Below, in pieces: positions 7,781-15,612 of a DNA stretch of 64,000 bases. The DNA is from an uncultured Lachnospiraceae bacterium. Its GTDB lineage: Bacteria; Bacillota; Clostridia; Lachnospirales; Lachnospiraceae. Made by a program: the position numbers and the translations under genes. The stretch spans positions 1-64,000 of the forward strand of contig CAJUDQ010000013.1 of assembly GCA_910585215.1 (NCBI GenBank), in the 5' to 3' direction. A model generated the notes under the pieces. The model did not search any database, was not told where the DNA came from, and saw nothing but the letters and a program-made list of their open reading frames with translations. Positions within the stretch are counted from its first letter, which is position 1; each line of letters begins with the position of its first letter.

Positions 7781-8488
7781 TCAATGTTGTAGCATCTTAG
7801 ATAAATAATCTTCTAACTTGCTGTCTACCCCATTTAGATTGCCCTTTATATACTGTGCTGACAATTCAGCAAAAAACTCCTTATGATTTCTTGCATAATA
7901 ACTTACTTTTTCCTCATCCTGAAATACCTTTTCTAATATCTTATCTTCATTATCATAAAATGATTGAAACTCCTTTGTTTTACTGTAATCATGCGAATAA
8001 TCGAGTACATGGCAAAACTCATGTACTAAACCTTTTAAGCAGTCTTGGGCGATAATGACATCCACCTTTTGTAATACTCCAACATTGATACCCCATAAGT
8101 GCTTTATCCTATAATCATATGGGCAATAGCCTGTTATCTTCTTATACTCTCTTGCCTCATCACCATAATGTTCCAATACATAATCCTTAATATCATTACC
8201 TTCTACAAGAATCAGCTTTCCTCCTGAATTGACCAGATAATTCCAAGCCTCATCAGGTACTTGTGTCTGGATGATTTTACAAACTTCTTTGATTGTATCT
8301 TCAGAAATCTCTCCTGATGTTATGATACATTCTTTTATCTTTGCAGTATCTTTTGATACCTTTGTTAAGCATTTATCTTGAAGCTCCTCTGTTTCAACTG
8401 CTTGTATAATCTTATAGGCAATAATCATTGGTAAACTAATTATTAGCACTATCAATATGAACTTTTTAAATCTCTTTAACCTCTTCAT
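7781..8488 (-). CDS. Second membrane-anchored metalloprotease, ATLF-like
   Basis: A 235-aa protein with a signal or anchor segment (9-29). The zinc motif HEFCH is at 156-160 and EFFAE at 204-208, the same architecture as the 203-aa protease but with little other identity and a Cys in the zinc motif. The mature domain would be outside the cell. It starts at ATG after AAAGGAGGG and overlaps the end of the small HTH gene by 23 bp, so the two are translationally linked. Lethal factor-like proteases have narrow sequence preferences, so two copies may cut different partners; this is inference. Confidence 0.75.
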   Translation of the reverse strand: MKRLKRFKKFILIVLIISLPMIIAYKIIQAVETEELQDKCLTKVSKDTAKIKECIITSGEISEDTIKEVCKIIQTQVPDEAWNYLVNSGGKLILVEGNDIKDYVLEHYGDEAREYKKITGYCPYDYRIKHLWGINVGVLQKVDVIIAQDCLKGLVHEFCHVLDYSHDYSKTKEFQSFYDNEDKILEKVFQDEEKVSYYARNHKEFFAELSAQYIKGNLNGVDSKLEDYLSKMLQH

Positions 8489-8651
8489 TAGAAATCCCTC
8501 CTTTTAATACCCTATTTATCTGCTCCTCTGAAAAATATCTCCTGTTTGTTGGTGTTTGAATATCAGGCTTTAAGATACCCTTGCTTACCCATGTATATAT
8601 GGTCTGTGGTGTTGTTTGGAATATCTCGGCTACTTCTCTAACTGATAACAT
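8466..8651 (-). CDS. MerR-like helix-turn-helix protein, 61 aa
   Basis: A single winged-HTH unit: REVAEIFQTTPQTIYTWVSKG (HTH), then a wing TPTNRRYFSEEQINRVL. This is the excisionase/MerR-N style (HTH_17) with no effector domain, so it binds DNA as a small regulator or directionality factor. It is clearly related to the 63-aa and three-unit HTH proteins further right. Its ribosome site AGGAG is buried in a terminator-like hairpin directly upstream, which suggests control of its expression. The gene runs into the protease gene. Confidence 0.8.
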   Translation of the reverse strand: MLSVREVAEIFQTTPQTIYTWVSKGILKPDIQTPTNRRYFSEEQINRVLKGGISNEEVKEI

Positions 8652-8695
8652 AAAAAAATCACTCCTATCTACCTTTGATAATAGATTAGAGTGAT
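8652..8695 (-). terminator. Terminator hairpin containing the next gene's RBS
   Basis: On the minus strand ATCACTCTAATCTA pairs with TAGATAGGAGTGAT (two mismatches of 14), loop 10 nt, followed by seven T and then at once by the ATG of the HTH gene. The AGGAG in the 3' arm is the only ribosome site for that gene. The element therefore looks both like an intrinsic terminator and like an RBS-sequestering hairpin. Confidence 0.7.
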
Positions 8696-8761
8696 GTCGA
8701 TTTATTTTAAACAGAACTTACAAAATGGATAAAACTTTCAAAATAAGTAAAACTCTGATTT

Positions 8762-9682
8762 TTAATAAAAAGGTAATTCCTCTTCTGTAAAACTCTCCCC
8801 TTTCTTTCTGGCATATGGATTTGCAAAAGCACTCTCGCCATGTAAATGCTTACACATCTCTTTGCGGCAAACCTTAAACTCATCGCCATTTAAATACATG
8901 CGGCAAAGCCATGTCCGCATAACATACAAATCATTTCCATTATTTATTGGTATCATAGAACTGCATCTTGTTAAATCCCTTGCTGACTGGCACAAAGCAA
9001 GGCTAAACTGAATATAAGCCTTTATCTTATTGAGATTTAATGTGCCATTAAACATACGAAGCTCAATCCCTTTCCCGTCAAAAAGGCTGCTTAGATTTAA
9101 CATGCTATATCGGTCAGAGGTATTATCCCATGCCTTATGTAATGCCTCCATATCCTTAAACTTTTTATTACATCGGCTGGATAACTTAGAATCTACATGC
9201 TGGCAATACCTTGATAATCTTGAATCTGGTATCTGTAAAGCCCTTTCTAACAAGTATTGTCTTGCACTCATTAATCGTATCAGATTTCTTAACGTTGCTT
9301 CGTTTTGCCCCTGCTCTGATATATGAATATGAAACCCTGTGCGGTACTTAGAGCCTGATACCCCACCTGATTTCTTTATCATACCAATCAGCTCTTCAAA
9401 CATTGAAATATCCCCATACTCAAGGATTGGCGTTACAAGCTCTACCTTATAATCACCACTGGATACAGGTATTAGCTTATCTCCACATCTCTTATAAGCA
9501 AAAATACTGCCATCATACTTTACTGTCCATTGCCTGCCCTGATAATCAATCAGGTCATTATCATTAAAATAGGTTGCTATAATATTTTCCACCTCATGCC
9601 TGCTAATACCTGTCAGCTCTAATTCCAATCCAAACTCTTGACTTTTCATCGACTCTAAAAATTCTTCCCTACTCTTCTTCAT
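8762..9682 (-). CDS. Amidoligase family protein
   Basis: A 306-aa protein with the COOH-NH2 ligase (amidoligase, PF12224) signature: FGLELELTG (17-25), W-x-x-KYDGS, YKVELVTPIL, GFHIHIS and a C-terminal GIELRMFNGTLN. These belong to the glutamine synthetase/GCS fold, with acidic metal ligands in the E-x-E and E-L-V/E-L-R strands. Family members join a carboxyl to an amine using ATP, and are proposed to modify peptides or cell wall. They are frequent in mobile elements of gut Firmicutes; the substrate is unknown. The start ATG follows AAGGAGAGG. The gene is followed by the hairpin that covers the start of the small HTH gene. Confidence 0.8.
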   Translation of the reverse strand: MKKSREEFLESMKSQEFGLELELTGISRHEVENIIATYFNDNDLIDYQGRQWTVKYDGSIFAYKRCGDKLIPVSSGDYKVELVTPILEYGDISMFEELIGMIKKSGGVSGSKYRTGFHIHISEQGQNEATLRNLIRLMSARQYLLERALQIPDSRLSRYCQHVDSKLSSRCNKKFKDMEALHKAWDNTSDRYSMLNLSSLFDGKGIELRMFNGTLNLNKIKAYIQFSLALCQSARDLTRCSSMIPINNGNDLYVMRTWLCRMYLNGDEFKVCRKEMCKHLHGESAFANPYARKKGESFTEEELPFY

Positions 9683-9966
9683 AATAATACACCTCTCCTT
9701 CTTTGGTAGGTGTATTTATCACTCAAAAGTTGAGGTTTGTCAAGGGATTTTTTTGTTTTATATCGTACCCCAAAATAATATCACTATTTTACATAAAAAC
9801 TTAAAATACCTATAAGGCACATCTCACAAAATATTTTCTTATAAAAAAACATCCCTATCAGGTGGTTATGATACATGTCATTTTGGCAGTTTCGCCTATA
9901 TGGAAGAAAATGAAAAGAAAAATAGATAATAACATAACCTATGTAGAAACATTGATAAAAGAAAAA

Positions 9967-10515
9967 TTATATTAAAGTTTTACTTCTACCCTGATTTCTT
10001 ATCTTAATCTTCTCTGCTTCTTCTACTTGGTCTTGGCGGTACTGCCATATCCTAGTAATACTCTTATGGTCTGGGCATAACAAGCCCTTCTTATTCCAAT
10101 TAGCAAGCGTTGACTCGGATACCCCAATTAGACTTGCAAAGTCTTCTCTATTGATGAAACCTTCCTCTCGAATACCATCGTAATCTCCATTACGATACTT
10201 TTCAACTTGCTTCTTTGTGTACTTCCTGTGACCATGCTCATTATAATGGTCAGGCTTTAATCTGCCTGTCTTTTCCCATTCATCCAAAGTACCAACAGGT
10301 ACTCCAATCTCATCTGAGAACTCTCGTATGGAAAGGAAATCACTCTCATCTTTTACTTTGTAATCTCCATTCTTGTACTTTTCAACTTGCTCCTCAGAGT
10401 AAAAACATTTCCCTGTAGGTAATCTATACTCAGGCACTAAAACTCCTGATTGTCTCCACTTAAATAATAAAGTACTGCTGACTCTGATTGCTTTTGCAAA
10501 CTCTTTTGATGTCAT
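9967..10515 (-). CDS. Protein of three tandem MerR-like HTH units
   Basis: A 182-aa protein made almost wholly of three copies of one domain: residues about 1-52, 58-113 and 117-172. Each has an HTH (for example TSKEFAKAIRVSSTLLFKW, then SIREFSDEIGVPVGTLDEW and NREDFASLIGVSESTLANW), then a wing, then YSEEQVEKYKNGDY or a similar C-cap. Most MerR-N proteins carry one unit and dimerise. Three in one chain would let it bind three half-sites along DNA. The start ATG follows AGAAAGGCGGGCG. It is probably an element regulator or architectural protein. Confidence 0.8.
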   Translation of the reverse strand: MTSKEFAKAIRVSSTLLFKWRQSGVLVPEYRLPTGKCFYSEEQVEKYKNGDYKVKDESDFLSIREFSDEIGVPVGTLDEWEKTGRLKPDHYNEHGHRKYTKKQVEKYRNGDYDGIREEGFINREDFASLIGVSESTLANWNKKGLLCPDHKSITRIWQYRQDQVEEAEKIKIRNQGRSKTLI

Positions 10516-11011
10516 ATAAATCGCCCGCCTTTCTGATTATTATTGATTGATTTTCTCTTTCTTAGAACTGCTATGCTGTCTGTTGATACCCCATTTGTTT
10601 TAGGTATACCAACTATTATCTCAACTGCTGATACAAAGACACTTCCTCTAAAGGAAAATACACTTGTTACTATATTTCTTATTTTTATAAGCCTTTATAG
10701 TAGATTATCTTTATATTGGTTTATGGAAATAGAAGTTGCAATACTTGAACTGGCTTATGTAAAAGAAAAAATTGATAAGATACTTACTTTTCAACATAAG
10801 AACTTAAAATAAAACAGATTACATTGGAAAATTTTATTATTCTTTTATGGAAGAATATCTATCTCTTTATAAGAAAAGAAGTATATCGTACCCCAAAACA
10901 GTAAATCAATCATTTATCTAAAAAATGATATGACCTGTTTTATGAATACTATGATATACTTCCTTTAAAACTCATACACTTATTCATTTTCTTGAAAAAG
11001 TACCCCAAATA
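10516..11011. other. Gap of ~500 bases with two motif copies and a stem-loop
   Basis: No supported minus-strand gene. A plus-strand frame at 10543-10812 (89 aa, TTG start) has no ribosome site and is doubtful. Two TACCCCA copies lie here (10587, 10889) and one at the edge (11001). A two-part inverted repeat at 10895-10941 (AAAACAG..ATCATTT / AAATGAT..CTGTTTT) abuts the 10889 copy. Confidence 0.5.
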
Positions 11012-11326
11012 TCAATCCATGTCATAATACTGCCTGAAAATCATCGCATAATCCGATGGGCTTAAAAGTGGCTCTGTCTTGTACTCTTCCTTTGACATTA
11101 TAATATGTACTGCTTCTTCTGGCTCTTCAAATGTTGGTATCAGGAATGTCTTTACTCCTACCATTCTAAATATTACTTGATTAGTGAAAGCCTCTTGCTT
11201 GGTGTGACATACACTCATTACATTTGCCATCTCTATTGCCCCAAAAGCATTACGCTTTACCGCTTGAGCCAATACAAAAGCATTTGGATACGCCCTTATA
11301 ATACTGCTTACTTTCATCTGCTCCAT
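11012..11326 (-). CDS. Conserved-looking small cytoplasmic protein
   Basis: A 104-aa protein; family name not known to me. The start is the ATG after AAAGGGTGGTGG. The frame runs upstream to 11434, but the extra part is unlike protein and lacks a ribosome site. A central segment (ANVMSVCHTKQEAF) and a C-terminal FEEPEEAVHIIMSKEEY suggest a compact alpha/beta fold with no membrane segment. It stands alone, with intergenic motif copies on both sides (11001 and 11461). Confidence 0.6.
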   Translation of the reverse strand: MEQMKVSSIIRAYPNAFVLAQAVKRNAFGAIEMANVMSVCHTKQEAFTNQVIFRMVGVKTFLIPTFEEPEEAVHIIMSKEEYKTEPLLSPSDYAMIFRQYYDMD

Positions 11327-11503
11327 TATTTTACCACCACCCTTTATTGTTTGATGGTATGGTAGTATAACTCTAAAACAGAGTATTTTCAAGGTTATAT
11401 CAGGAAAAAGATGAGAAATATCAGAGGGTAACAAGGGGCTTAAAATAAGAGGAAAAATCGTACCCCATTTTATAAAGAGTTAGACAAAATACAACTTCTA
11501 TTT

Positions 11504-12173
11504 TTAATAAACAGGCTCATCTTCAATGGTAAAACCTATCTCATTATTATCTATTTCTGGAATACTATCTCCTGTTTCTACAGGGTTATCTGTCCAGCTT
11601 CTTACAAACTTATAAAAATTATAAAACATATGACTTATCTTGCTGCGAACATTCTCGTTTGAAAGACTGAGTACCCCAAATATCACAGATATTACCAATA
11701 TCGCCTTGCCAATCATACTAAAAATCTTATCTATCTTTCTTCTCCTTGCCCTACGCTTTCTATCTCTTGCAAGGGATTCTTTCTGATGCTCCTCTGCAAT
11801 CTTTGTCATAGTCTCGGCATCTACAGACTTCTTCGCCCATTTCGCATATCTCTTCTCTTCTTTGCGAGTCTGCTGTGCTAATCTTAATTTCTCTCTTTCC
11901 TCTGATTGCTGTGCTTTTATTAGCTCCTTTCGATGAGCTTCTATCTCTTTTCTCTTCTTGCGATGAAAGCGTGTATCTGGAAATTCCGCAAGTAAAAGTT
12001 CTAACTCTGCTATCTCAGCTTCACGAGATAACTCTGTCTTGATAGATACGGAGGATGTTGGGCTTGTCGAGGTCATATGCGAAATTTCCTCTGTATCTTT
12101 AAATGGCTCTGTTGTATCTGATGTGTCTGATGGGAAAATGACATCTTCTATATCAGGCTTCTCCTTTATCCTC
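11504..12173 (-). CDS. Coiled-coil protein with one membrane segment
   Basis: About 223 aa. Residues 1-50 are Ser/Thr/Asp-rich and disordered. Residues 50-145 form a charged coiled coil (many Glu, Lys, Arg, ending in RDRKRRARRRKIDK). Residues 151-172 form a membrane segment, followed by a short outer tail. The basic cluster before the segment predicts the coiled coil inside the cell. The start overlaps the stop of the upstream 63-aa HTH gene (TAATG), so the two are translationally coupled. Function unknown; such proteins often scaffold membrane machines, and I have no direct evidence here. Confidence 0.65.
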
Positions 12174-12174
12174 A

Positions 12175-12366
12175 TTACTCATCAGCCTCCTTTACCCTAT
12201 ACTTGCTAAAATAACTCTCTACCTGAGCCTGTGTATATAAGCGTTTACCTGTTGGTGTTCTCATATACGGATGAATAATATCATCTCTCTCCCAATTCTT
12301 TAATGTTGATAATGATATTCCAATCGCCTTTGCAAACTCTGTTGATGTAAGAAAAATCTCATTCAT
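12175..12366 (-). CDS. MerR-like helix-turn-helix protein, 63 aa
   Basis: One winged-HTH unit: TEFAKAIGISLSTLKNWERD, then a wing TPTGKRLYTQAQVESYF. The start ATG lies 5 nt after AGAGGTGA; a GTG 18 nt upstream overlaps that site and is rejected. It is closest in sequence to unit one of the three-unit HTH protein (TSKEFAKAI, PTGK-x-x-Y). Its stop codon shares a base with the start of the coiled-coil gene. Probably a local DNA-binding regulator. Confidence 0.8.
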   Translation of the reverse strand: MNEIFLTSTEFAKAIGISLSTLKNWERDDIIHPYMRTPTGKRLYTQAQVESYFSKYRVKEADE

Positions 12367-12533
12367 CTCAGTCACCTCTTTCACTTATTTATTTCACTTA
12401 TTATCTTTATCTTATAGTAAAATTAACTCTGCTAATCTTACCTTTTTTATATAGGTAAAATAGATAAAGTAATACTATATATGATGAATGATATGAATGA
12501 AAATATGAAAATACATAAAATATGATACCCTAT

Positions 12534-12564
12534 TTAAAAAGACCTGCTAAAATAAGCAGGTCTT
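12534..12564 (-). terminator. Intrinsic terminator after methyltransferase operon
   Basis: On the minus strand AAGACCTGCT pairs perfectly with AGCAGGTCTT around a six-nt loop, followed by TTTAAA. It is 15 nt after the stop of the 112-aa gene. Confidence 0.9.
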
Positions 12565-12578
12565 GATACTATTTCTTC

Positions 12579-12917
12579 TTAATTTTTTATTGTAAAACTT
12601 TTCTTTATACCTTTGAACTCAGTTAACACTAATTGAGCTATTAATTTCATTGGTATCTTTACAAACATACCATTCTTGGGAATCAAAATTTCCATATTTT
12701 TTGAATCCTTTACACTACCATCTTTCTTATTCTTTGATGTAATATTCTCCGTAGATTTGTTATAATCATTAAATATATATTCATACATATCTTTAAATCT
12801 AGGTACTTTGGCATCATAATTAGTAATTATCATCTCGAAATTTTTACTAAGCAATATAACAGCTCTTAAATAGTCAAATATTTTTTCTTTTATGTTGGTC
12901 TCAATATCCATACCCAA
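12579..12917 (-). CDS. Small partner protein of the methyltransferase
   Basis: A 112-aa protein of no recognised family. It overlaps the end of the methyltransferase gene by 28 bp, so the two are translationally coupled, and it is followed by a strong terminator. Predicted helices at both ends (residues 5-30, and MKLIAQLVLTEF) flank a Lys/Asn/Ser-rich linker. No membrane segment. The fixed overlap argues for a partner protein, inhibitor or effector that needs to be made with the methyltransferase. Confidence 0.6.
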   Translation of the reverse strand: MGMDIETNIKEKIFDYLRAVILLSKNFEMIITNYDAKVPRFKDMYEYIFNDYNKSTENITSKNKKDGSVKDSKNMEILIPKNGMFVKIPMKLIAQLVLTEFKGIKKSFTIKN

Positions 12918-15004
12918 TCTGCATTTATAAATTCTTTTTTTAAATTTTTATCCTCTGGCTTTTGCCAATATTTATCTTTTTCAGCAAAAGAATTATAATA
13001 TAAATCTCTCTGCATTAAATTAAAATCAGTATCTATCATGCAATATGCATAATATCTATCTATATCTTTCATTTTTAACCATCTATTAAAAAACCATAAG
13101 TAATTACTTAAACTATGATATATTTCATTTTGATTATAGTTTTTATATTTAATTATATTACTGTCTTTCTTATCAATTTCAGTAGTGAAACATCCAGTTA
13201 TAACTCTCATTGGTTCAGAATTTGGCATATTCAAACGACAGCTAAACATAATTTTCCCTTTAAAATTGTCACACTTGTCTAATAAATCAGCCATATTGAA
13301 ATCATTACTAATAAATTTTTTGCCAAAATCTTCTTCTGAAATAATAGCTCCATTTGAATAGTCAATATTAGATGAATTTTTACTTGCATTATATTCTGTT
13401 GTACCTATATAAGGAGAATCTAAATAAATTAAGGCTGTATCACCATAATTACCAATTAAATCTATTGCATTTGCACCAAAATCACTTACAATTTCAACAT
13501 CAGAATATATTTCTCTTAAACTTTCAAATTCTTTTTCAAATTGATTTATATTTTTTGATATAAACGAGTTAGCACTACCAATAATATGCTTATCAATAAA
13601 ACCATTAACTGTCATATTGGAAAACGCTGTAAATATAGCAGCAATGATAATATAAGGCTTGTATTTGTATTGTTTAAAATTTCCATCAATATTTTTCATT
13701 GCAGTAAAAAAATCTGAACATACTGTACCAAACAGAACATAATTTCTCTTTTCTGTATCAATACAAGCATCTGCTACAGTATCATATATATTAAATAACC
13801 TTCCTATGGCAATATTAAATTCATCTCTTGTCCATGTACCATTAGTCTCTTTACTAACAGCTATTTTCACAGTTTCTCTTATAGATTCTAAGCACTTTAA
13901 AAATTCTTTAAATTCTTTATTAGGTGCTTTCAATACTTTATAATAACATACATTCGCACAATGAAAATCATTTATCAAATATCTTACATTTTCATTATGC
14001 TTAAATTGAATAATTGACATACCTGAACCACCAAATACATCCATAAATACATTATGCACAACTTGATTTTGCAACTCTGAAATCAAAAACCCTAACCAGC
14101 CTTGTTTTATGCCTGCATAAGTTATGGGTGCTTTTGGTGGTATATAACCCCATTTTCTCAACATTTCCTCTGGAGATATAGACCATTTATCATACTGAAA
14201 TAATTTATTCTCTATTGTAAAATAAGCATACCCCATCTTCACACATCTTTGATGTAAATCTGACATTATTTGTTTGGTAACACCAGTATTTGTACCTATT
14301 TGTTTACCCATTATCTGAATTGATACAAAATTTCCAAAATCAAGTAATGTATAACAAATCATGGCACATACTCTACGAATGAATAATGGTGCTGTTTTAT
14401 TCCTTGAACCTTTAGAAGAATTATGTGGTATTTTATTTATTCTATTAAGACTTCTAACTCCATTACAATAACATACTATACTTTTTGCTATCTCATCCAA
14501 TAGAGCATCTAATGTAGAAAATTGATATGGTGGTTTAATACCATCTTTATATACTAATTTCATATTATGATTTACTCTCTCAAGACATTCTATTGACATT
14601 GTTCTATTATCTCTTTTCTTTGCTACTTCTCTTATAAAACAATCAAATTTATCAGCAATATTATCTTGAAAGGAAATATCAAATACTTTATCTGCAGCAT
14701 CTCCAAGTTTCTTACAATTCCAAATATAAATGTCTTCTAACTCTTTTAATCTATCTTTACCAACAGAATTAATTAAATCAAACTTTATATCTGTAAAAGT
14801 TATATTCTTCTTTTCAGCTAATAACACATCATAATTAGGATTATAATTTTTGCTATTTTTGTTTTTACTGCCAATACATGAAGAAACTAAATGATTATAT
14901 TGGGTCGTTTCCTGTAAAAAAATGTCATCTTTATAATTTATCTCAAACGGAACTGTTTTTAATAAACTATCAATAAGTGCTTGTGTTGTTGCTTTTACTG
15001 GCAT
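12890..15004 (-). CDS. D12-class adenine-N6 DNA methyltransferase, long N-domain
   Basis: A 704-aa protein. The C-terminal half carries the D12/Dam-type order: a motif X-like PITYAGIKQGWLGFLISEL (about 293-311), motif I DVFGGSGMS (322-330), an acidic strand LINDFHCANVCYYKVLK (343-359) and motif IV YLDSPYIGTTEY (527-538). The family's catalytic tetrad is DPPY; here it is DSPY. The first 290 residues are an extra domain of unknown role with a Lys/Asn-rich middle; Dam enzymes are usually about 270 aa. It has its own promoter and terminator, separate from the type I operon. It could be an orphan methylase, an anti-restriction methylase, or the core of a two-gene defence system. Confidence 0.75.
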   Translation of the reverse strand: MPVKATTQALIDSLLKTVPFEINYKDDIFLQETTQYNHLVSSCIGSKNKNSKNYNPNYDVLLAEKKNITFTDIKFDLINSVGKDRLKELEDIYIWNCKKLGDAADKVFDISFQDNIADKFDCFIREVAKKRDNRTMSIECLERVNHNMKLVYKDGIKPPYQFSTLDALLDEIAKSIVCYCNGVRSLNRINKIPHNSSKGSRNKTAPLFIRRVCAMICYTLLDFGNFVSIQIMGKQIGTNTGVTKQIMSDLHQRCVKMGYAYFTIENKLFQYDKWSISPEEMLRKWGYIPPKAPITYAGIKQGWLGFLISELQNQVVHNVFMDVFGGSGMSIIQFKHNENVRYLINDFHCANVCYYKVLKAPNKEFKEFLKCLESIRETVKIAVSKETNGTWTRDEFNIAIGRLFNIYDTVADACIDTEKRNYVLFGTVCSDFFTAMKNIDGNFKQYKYKPYIIIAAIFTAFSNMTVNGFIDKHIIGSANSFISKNINQFEKEFESLREIYSDVEIVSDFGANAIDLIGNYGDTALIYLDSPYIGTTEYNASKNSSNIDYSNGAIISEEDFGKKFISNDFNMADLLDKCDNFKGKIMFSCRLNMPNSEPMRVITGCFTTEIDKKDSNIIKYKNYNQNEIYHSLSNYLWFFNRWLKMKDIDRYYAYCMIDTDFNLMQRDLYYNSFAEKDKYWQKPEDKNLKKEFINADWVWILRPT

Positions 15005-15038
15005 TTTACATAATACCTCCTTTGTTGAATTTAGAAAT

Positions 15039-15067
15039 ATTATATCAAAAATAGCCCCTCTAGTAAA
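15039..15067 (-). promoter_or_regulatory. Sigma-A-type promoter of methyltransferase gene
   Basis: On the minus strand TTTACT, 17-base spacer, TATAAT. The −10 is consensus. It leaves a leader of about 30 nt, with AGGAGG upstream of the start codon. Between AGGAGG and the true ATG there is a start-stop pair ATG-TAA. Confidence 0.65.
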
Positions 15068-15150
15068 TTATAATATCAAATGATTTTATACTTCTTTGTA
15101 TAACCTTAACAGCTATATAAAATCAATATCATTTATTCTTATTTTAAACT

Positions 15151-15597
15151 TTATTTTTCTTTCCAATCATTATCTGGAATATATACCTCAGATGGAATAT
15201 TTCCTCGTCTACCAATATTAATAATCCTCAACCTTTGTGATGGATTACAAGAAACTGTACACATAATATTATGTAATAATTGATTTCTCATTATAAAAAT
15301 CAATGTAGCTTCAGCATCATTAATAACCTGTTTCAAATTTTCTTGTGATATATTCTTCGGCTTAACTATTGTTCCAAGCCTTACAAATTTTTTACCTCTA
15401 TAGTTATTAAGCCAATACCACAAATGACTTTCTAATCTGCTTTTATAATTATATGTAGTTTTGCCAATATATAAGTCAGAAAGATGACCTCCAAAATTTC
15501 GTGTAATATAATAAAGACCTATATTATACATTCTTTCATCACAAAGAATATTATTAACATCTATTGGATAAGACCACTCTATTGTTATCTTTCGCAT
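15151..15597 (-). CDS. GIY-YIG nuclease domain protein
   Basis: A 148-aa protein with the GIY-YIG pattern: GLYYI (27-31), LYIGK (42-46), Arg54 in YKSRLESH, Glu96 in DAEATLIF and Asn105. These supply the catalytic tyrosines, arginine and metal-binding glutamate. The domain fills most of the protein, so no separate DNA-binding part is present. It is the last gene of the type I operon, 15 nt after the EEP gene. A nuclease in this place could cut modified or foreign DNA together with the restriction complex. Confidence 0.8.
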   Translation of the reverse strand: MRKITIEWSYPIDVNNILCDERMYNIGLYYITRNFGGHLSDLYIGKTTYNYKSRLESHLWYWLNNYRGKKFVRLGTIVKPKNISQENLKQVINDAEATLIFIMRNQLLHNIMCTVSCNPSQRLRIINIGRRGNIPSEVYIPDNDWKEK

Positions 15598-15612
15598 AAG
15601 TATCCTCCATTA

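Noticed and set aside
10543..10812. Plus-strand frame of 89 aa, the only sizeable plus-strand frame in a gene-free gap
   Set aside because: TTG start without ribosome site and no known domain. It looks somewhat protein-like and could be a remnant, so it is mentioned in the gap entry rather than called.
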